8,565 bases of DNA, taken from NCBI GenBank assembly GCA_031549145.1, contig JAVBQI010000126.1:1-8565 (forward strand), in the 5' to 3' direction. Shown in pieces: positions 6,401 to 8,565 of the stretch. Position numbers and translations under genes: made by a program. Below the pieces are notes generated by a model that saw only the letters and a list, made by a program, of their open reading frames with translations, had not been told where the DNA came from and did not search any database. This DNA comes from JAVBSX01 sp031549145 (GTDB lineage: Bacteria > Planctomycetota > Planctomycetia > Pirellulales > Thermoguttaceae). Each line of letters starts with the position of its first letter. The stretch's first letter is position 1.

Positions 6401-6434
6401 CTCCGGCAGTCGGGGCCGGAGGTCCCGGCTCGTT
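6401..6434 (-). repeat. Short palindromic repeat, copy 3 (inverted relative to copy 2)
   Basis: On the minus strand it reads GAGCCGGGACCT and continues to the GACTGCCGG tail, matching copy 2 with two changes over about 30 bases, both in or next to the loop and stem. It ends seven bases before the enolase-superfamily stop codon region at 6441, so it sits directly downstream of that gene. No T-run follows on the minus strand. Confidence 0.65.
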
Positions 6435-6440
6435 GTCGTG

Positions 6441-7583
6441 TTACTCCGAAACCCAAGAACATTTCGCGACGGAAAGTTTTTCGATCAACCCGAGGTCCGG
6501 TTCGGTTCCGATCCCGGGTTCGTCCCAGAGTTCGAGCACCATCCGCTGGTTCCCTTTTTCGTCCGGTTTCGCGATCGGATGCAAAGGCATGCCCGGATCG
6601 GCGACCAGAATTTCGTCCAACCGCAGGTAATCCGTCGGCAGGGTAAACCGCTCCAACGCGGCGAGTGCGGCGACAAAACGGTAACCGACCGAGGTCGCCC
6701 CGTCGCAACCGGAATAACAGGAGAGTTCCGCGGCGCCGCACGCATCGTGTATCGCCTTCGCTTCGGTCAGCCCGCCGACTTTGCCCGGCTTGAGGCAGAA
6801 CGTCCCCGCCGATTGCAGGTCGATCGCGATTTGCGCCTGGTGCAAGGTCGTGATCGATTCGTCCAAGCCGATGCCGACCCGCATTCCGTCCTGCAACATC
6901 GCGTGCCCGACATATTCGCTCGCCGGGAGCGGTTGCTCCAAAAGCGAAGGAAAAAAATCGTCGAACCGATAAATCAAATCGGAGTGCCTTTCCATAAGCA
7001 AGGCCCCTTCGACGTCGCATTGAATCATCTGCATCGGATATTCGTTTCGCACGATACCGAGAATTTGCAAGTCCCAACCGGGTCGGATCTTGAGCGTGAT
7101 CCGCTTATATTTTTCGGCGATCGCCCGTTTGAGGTCTTCGAGAAACGGCGGCAAATCATCATACCGGTCGAAGCACAGCCCCAGCTCGATCTCCTTGCGC
7201 GTTCCCCCGATCGCCTTATGCAGTGGCTTGCCGAGACGTTTCGAATACAAGTCCCAGTAGGCGAGATCAAGAAGCCCTTTTGCGTGCCGGTTGCCCCGGA
7301 TTTTTTCCAACTTTTCCGACAACTGCGGCCCGGAATCGATCGAAAGGGTTTTGCCGAGTTGCGGGAGAACGCATTCTTGAAGAGCATGAAATACCCCCGC
7401 CGACCAGGCCGCAGTCAACACCGGCCTGTTGCCCGGAAAAACTTCCGCCCAACCGCAATTCCCTTCGCCGTCCTCAAGCCGAAGGAATACGGTTTCCATT
7501 TCCTCAAGAAGCGTATCGGCGAAACGAAACGGCTTGCGAAAAGGAATCTGTGTCAAATAAACGTCGATTTTCGAGATTTTCAT
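6441..7583 (-). CDS. Enolase-superfamily enzyme, OSBS/NSAR (MenC type 2)-like, altered active site
   Basis: The 380-residue length suits the o-succinylbenzoate synthase / N-succinylamino acid racemase subgroup. The order is: N-terminal capping domain (1-125) with the G-W-A-E motif (44-47), then the barrel with L-K-I-R-P-G-W-D (164-171), Q-C-D (188-190), L-E-Q-P (215-218), L-D-E-S (240-243), L-K-P-G-K-V-G-G (264-271), and an end similar to P-G-I-G-T-E. Metal ligands D190, E216 and D241 are present, as are the catalytic lysines K165 and K265. The first lysine of the usual K-x-K is Thr163, and the usual D-A-N is D-V-E. Members convert SHCHC to o-succinylbenzoate in menaquinone synthesis or racemise N-acyl amino acids. 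No menaquinone genes adjoin it, so the substrate is open. Dipeptide epimerase is a less likely alternative. The start at 7583 fits the family N-terminus; no Shine-Dalgarno is seen. Confidence 0.88.
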   Translation of the reverse strand: MKISKIDVYLTQIPFRKPFRFADTLLEEMETVFLRLEDGEGNCGWAEVFPGNRPVLTAAWSAGVFHALQECVLPQLGKTLSIDSGPQLSEKLEKIRGNRHAKGLLDLAYWDLYSKRLGKPLHKAIGGTRKEIELGLCFDRYDDLPPFLEDLKRAIAEKYKRITLKIRPGWDLQILGIVRNEYPMQMIQCDVEGALLMERHSDLIYRFDDFFPSLLEQPLPASEYVGHAMLQDGMRVGIGLDESITTLHQAQIAIDLQSAGTFCLKPGKVGGLTEAKAIHDACGAAELSCYSGCDGATSVGYRFVAALAALERFTLPTDYLRLDEILVADPGMPLHPIAKPDEKGNQRMVLELWDEPGIGTEPDLGLIEKLSVAKCSWVSE

Positions 7584-7592
7584 TGTTGTAAG

Positions 7593-7620
7593 GCTGTAGA
7601 CTATAGACTATAGGCTGTAG
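7593..7620 (+). repeat. Heptamer tandem repeat, left array (4 units)
   Basis: Four perfect-length 7-base units fit RCTRTAG (GCTGTAG, ACTATAG, ACTATAG, GCTGTAG). The array is the inverted counterpart of the array at 7648-7696. It begins nine bases upstream of the enolase-superfamily start codon, on the side where its ribosome binding site would be. Confidence 0.85.
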
Positions 7621-7647
7621 GGAATGGTTGAAAACGGATTCTATGGC

Positions 7648-7696
7648 CTACAGTCTATAGCCTACAGTCTATAGCCTATAGCCTATAGCCTATACC
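7648..7696 (-). repeat. Heptamer tandem repeat, right array (7 units)
   Basis: Seven adjoining units of the same heptamer lie on the opposite strand (plus-strand form CTAYAGY), with the last unit CTATACC degenerate. The array reaches the last base of the DJ-1/PfpI stop codon at 7696. The two arrays can pair across a 27-base spacer (7621-7647). Heptamer arrays of this sort recall the short tandem heptanucleotide repeats of filamentous cyanobacteria, but the sequence is different. Confidence 0.85.
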
Positions 7697-8391
7697 TACT
7701 TCCGTGCATTCAACATGATCATGAAATTGCGGAGGATCATCGGCATCTCAGTGTGTCCCCGGCCGGTTACGAAATGCCCGTCGACGACGCAGGTTTCTTC
7801 CGGATAAATTCCGCCCCCCTGTTCGACATCGAGAGCACATTTCGGGACGGTGCAGATTTTTCGCCCGCGAATCACATCGGCGGCGGTCAAAATCTCAACT
7901 CCGTGACACAGCGAGGCGATCGGCTTTTTGTCGGCGTCGAACGCTCGGACGATCTTGAGCAGATCCTTATCATACCGCAAATACTCCGGGGCGCGGCCGC
8001 CGGAAACGTACAGCCCGACATAATCGGCCGGATCGACGTCGCGAAAGGCGACCTTCGCTTGAATATGGTAACCGGGCGATTCGCGGGTGATGTCCCATGG
8101 GACGTCGGAATTCGGCGGAATTTCGTGCATCACGGTATGGTACAGCCGGGCTTCCGGTCCGGCGACGACGACTTCGTATCCGTCTTCGGCGATTCGGAAA
8201 TACGCATAATACGTGTCGAGGGTTTCCGTCGCATCCCCCAGGGGCATGAGCACTTTGCCCCGTTTCGGCGGAACGCTGAGTTCATAACCCAGTGCCGAGG
8301 TTGCGGCGGTCGTTCCGAAAGCGGCGGCAACCGTTCCGGCGGCCAGCAACCCGCAAAGTTCCCGACGATTGAGGTGGTCTTTCCTTGTCAT
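7696..8391 (-). CDS. Tat-exported DJ-1/PfpI family protein
   Basis: This 231-residue protein has an N-terminal twin-arginine signal: N-R9-R10-E-L-C-G-L-L, then an Ala-rich hydrophobic stretch to about residue 34 and likely cleavage near L-G-Y-E. The DJ-1/PfpI domain follows from about 45. Key blocks are V-L-M-P-L (47-51), G-L-Y-V-S-G-G-R-A-P-E (126-136), the nucleophile elbow S-L-C162-H163-G (160-164), A-D-V-I-R-G-R-K (171-178), V-V-D-G-H-F-V-T-G-R-G (202-212). PfpI-like proteins include proteases, glyoxalase/deglycase-type and chaperone-like members; Cys-His at the elbow suggests an active member. E56 is a possible partner acid. The exact reaction cannot be told. AAAGGA seven bases before the ATG at 8391 supports that start. 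It lies 112 bases upstream of the enolase-superfamily gene, with heptamer arrays between. Confidence 0.92.
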   Translation of the reverse strand: MTRKDHLNRRELCGLLAAGTVAAAFGTTAATSALGYELSVPPKRGKVLMPLGDATETLDTYYAYFRIAEDGYEVVVAGPEARLYHTVMHEIPPNSDVPWDITRESPGYHIQAKVAFRDVDPADYVGLYVSGGRAPEYLRYDKDLLKIVRAFDADKKPIASLCHGVEILTAADVIRGRKICTVPKCALDVEQGGGIYPEETCVVDGHFVTGRGHTEMPMILRNFMIMLNARK

Positions 8392-8404
8392 TGCTTTTTC
8401 CTTT
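8385..8404 (-). promoter_or_regulatory. Ribosome binding site of the DJ-1/PfpI gene
   Basis: On the minus strand AAAGGA sits seven bases before the ATG. It is the best Shine-Dalgarno-like site in the window and fixes the start at 8391; the other genes have weak or no such sites. Confidence 0.65.
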
Positions 8405-8565
8405 GGCGTGATTATTGACCTTCAGATAAAAAACCGAATCAGAGCCGCGGGCGGCAGGCCACCGGGTTTTTGCGGGGGCGCGGCGCCGAAAGCGCGGCGC
8501 GCCGCGGTTTTTTTTAAAAAAAGATATAGTGAAAAAACGAGTGGGGGGGTGTGCGAGCGAAGGGT
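8392..8565. other. Right-end intergenic region, no gene seen
   Basis: This stretch holds the upstream region of the DJ-1/PfpI gene, GC-rich hairpins and then A/T and G homopolymers. I see no clear promoter boxes and no coding region. The last 50 bases (about 8516-8565) differ in style from the rest of the window. Confidence 0.5.
8444..8515 (+). terminator. GC-rich hairpins with T-run, plus-strand terminator shape
   Basis: The stem CGCGGCGC (8479-8486) pairs with GCGCCGCG (8499-8506) around 12 bases and is followed by G and eight T residues (8508-8515), the form of an intrinsic terminator for plus-strand transcription. No plus-strand gene ends here, so its client is unclear. A smaller hairpin, GCCGC/GCGGC (8444-8455), precedes it and resembles a dispersed GC-rich repeat. 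The sequence is close to the low-quality-looking right end, so caution applies. Confidence 0.4.

Larger units (their letters stand above)
6050..6440. other. 391-base gene-free block filled with palindromic repeats
   Basis: Between the enolase-superfamily stop and the DUF1080 start I see no credible gene. The frames here translate the palindromes themselves; the P-R-R-R-G-S...D-P-R-L-R-G-G style peptide is a known false protein. The block holds an inverted pair of small hairpin repeats at its edges, a 30-base-arm palindrome in the middle, a 9-base inverted pair around that, and another hairpin at 6324-6352. The DUF1080 promoter should be in or near its left end, but I cannot point to one. Confidence 0.7.

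Noticed and set aside
6438..7613. Plus-strand open frame of 391 codons opposite the enolase-superfamily gene
   Set aside because: The minus strand carries the full set of family motifs and metal ligands; the plus frame has Arg/Pro-rich composition and no recognisable domain.
7593..7696. CRISPR array
   Set aside because: The units are contiguous 7-base repeats without spacers, and no cas gene is present.
2964..8391. A single five-gene carbohydrate operon (PfpI, enolase-superfamily, DUF1080, TIM-barrel-like, RarD)
   Set aside because: All five lie on one strand, but gaps of 112, 391 and 176 bases filled with palindromes argue against one transcript; only the last pair is closely spaced.

Overview
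The window looks like a chromosomal stretch of a Planctomycetota bacterium or a close PVC relative. Four things point that way: a secreted DUF1080 protein, a Tat-exported DJ-1/PfpI protein, a type II pseudopilin, and start sites mostly without a clear Shine-Dalgarno. Intergenic space rich in short palindromes and heptamer repeats fits as well. The assignment is inferred from gene families and style; there is no rRNA or marker gene here.

Layout, left to right. (1) 1-852, minus: the N-terminal part of a membrane-bound sensor protein that runs off the left edge; its output domain is not visible. (2) 853-1064: divergent intergenic region with a small palindromic repeat and a pyrimidine heptamer repeat. 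(3) 1065-1895, plus: a GspH/FimT-like pseudopilin. (4) 1896-2022: convergent junction with three inverted repeats. (5) 2023-7583, minus: four genes read right to left, namely an enolase-superfamily (OSBS/NSAR-like) enzyme, a secreted DUF1080 protein, a large secreted protein resembling a TIM-barrel glycoside hydrolase, and a RarD-type EamA transporter. (6) 7696-8391, minus: a Tat-signal DJ-1/PfpI protein. (7) 8392-8565: no gene, and an unusual low-complexity right end.

Genes on the minus strand all point left, but most gaps are 110-390 bases and hold palindromes, so I do not claim one operon. Only the 50-base gap between the secreted TIM-barrel-like gene and the RarD gene suggests co-transcription. 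A loose theme of extracytoplasmic carbohydrate handling is possible (DUF1080 next to the putative glycoside hydrolase) but is not proven by the sequence.

I did not find a convincing new multi-gene system. The best material for a second look is non-coding: a 34-bp palindrome with an asymmetric interruption (5164-5257), a hairpin repeat family with a compensatory base change (1005-1034, 6078-6110, 6401-6434), and oppositely oriented heptamer arrays (7593-7696). Among proteins, the enolase-superfamily enzyme has departures from its family's active-site motifs, and the 716-residue secreted protein has no function I can name.
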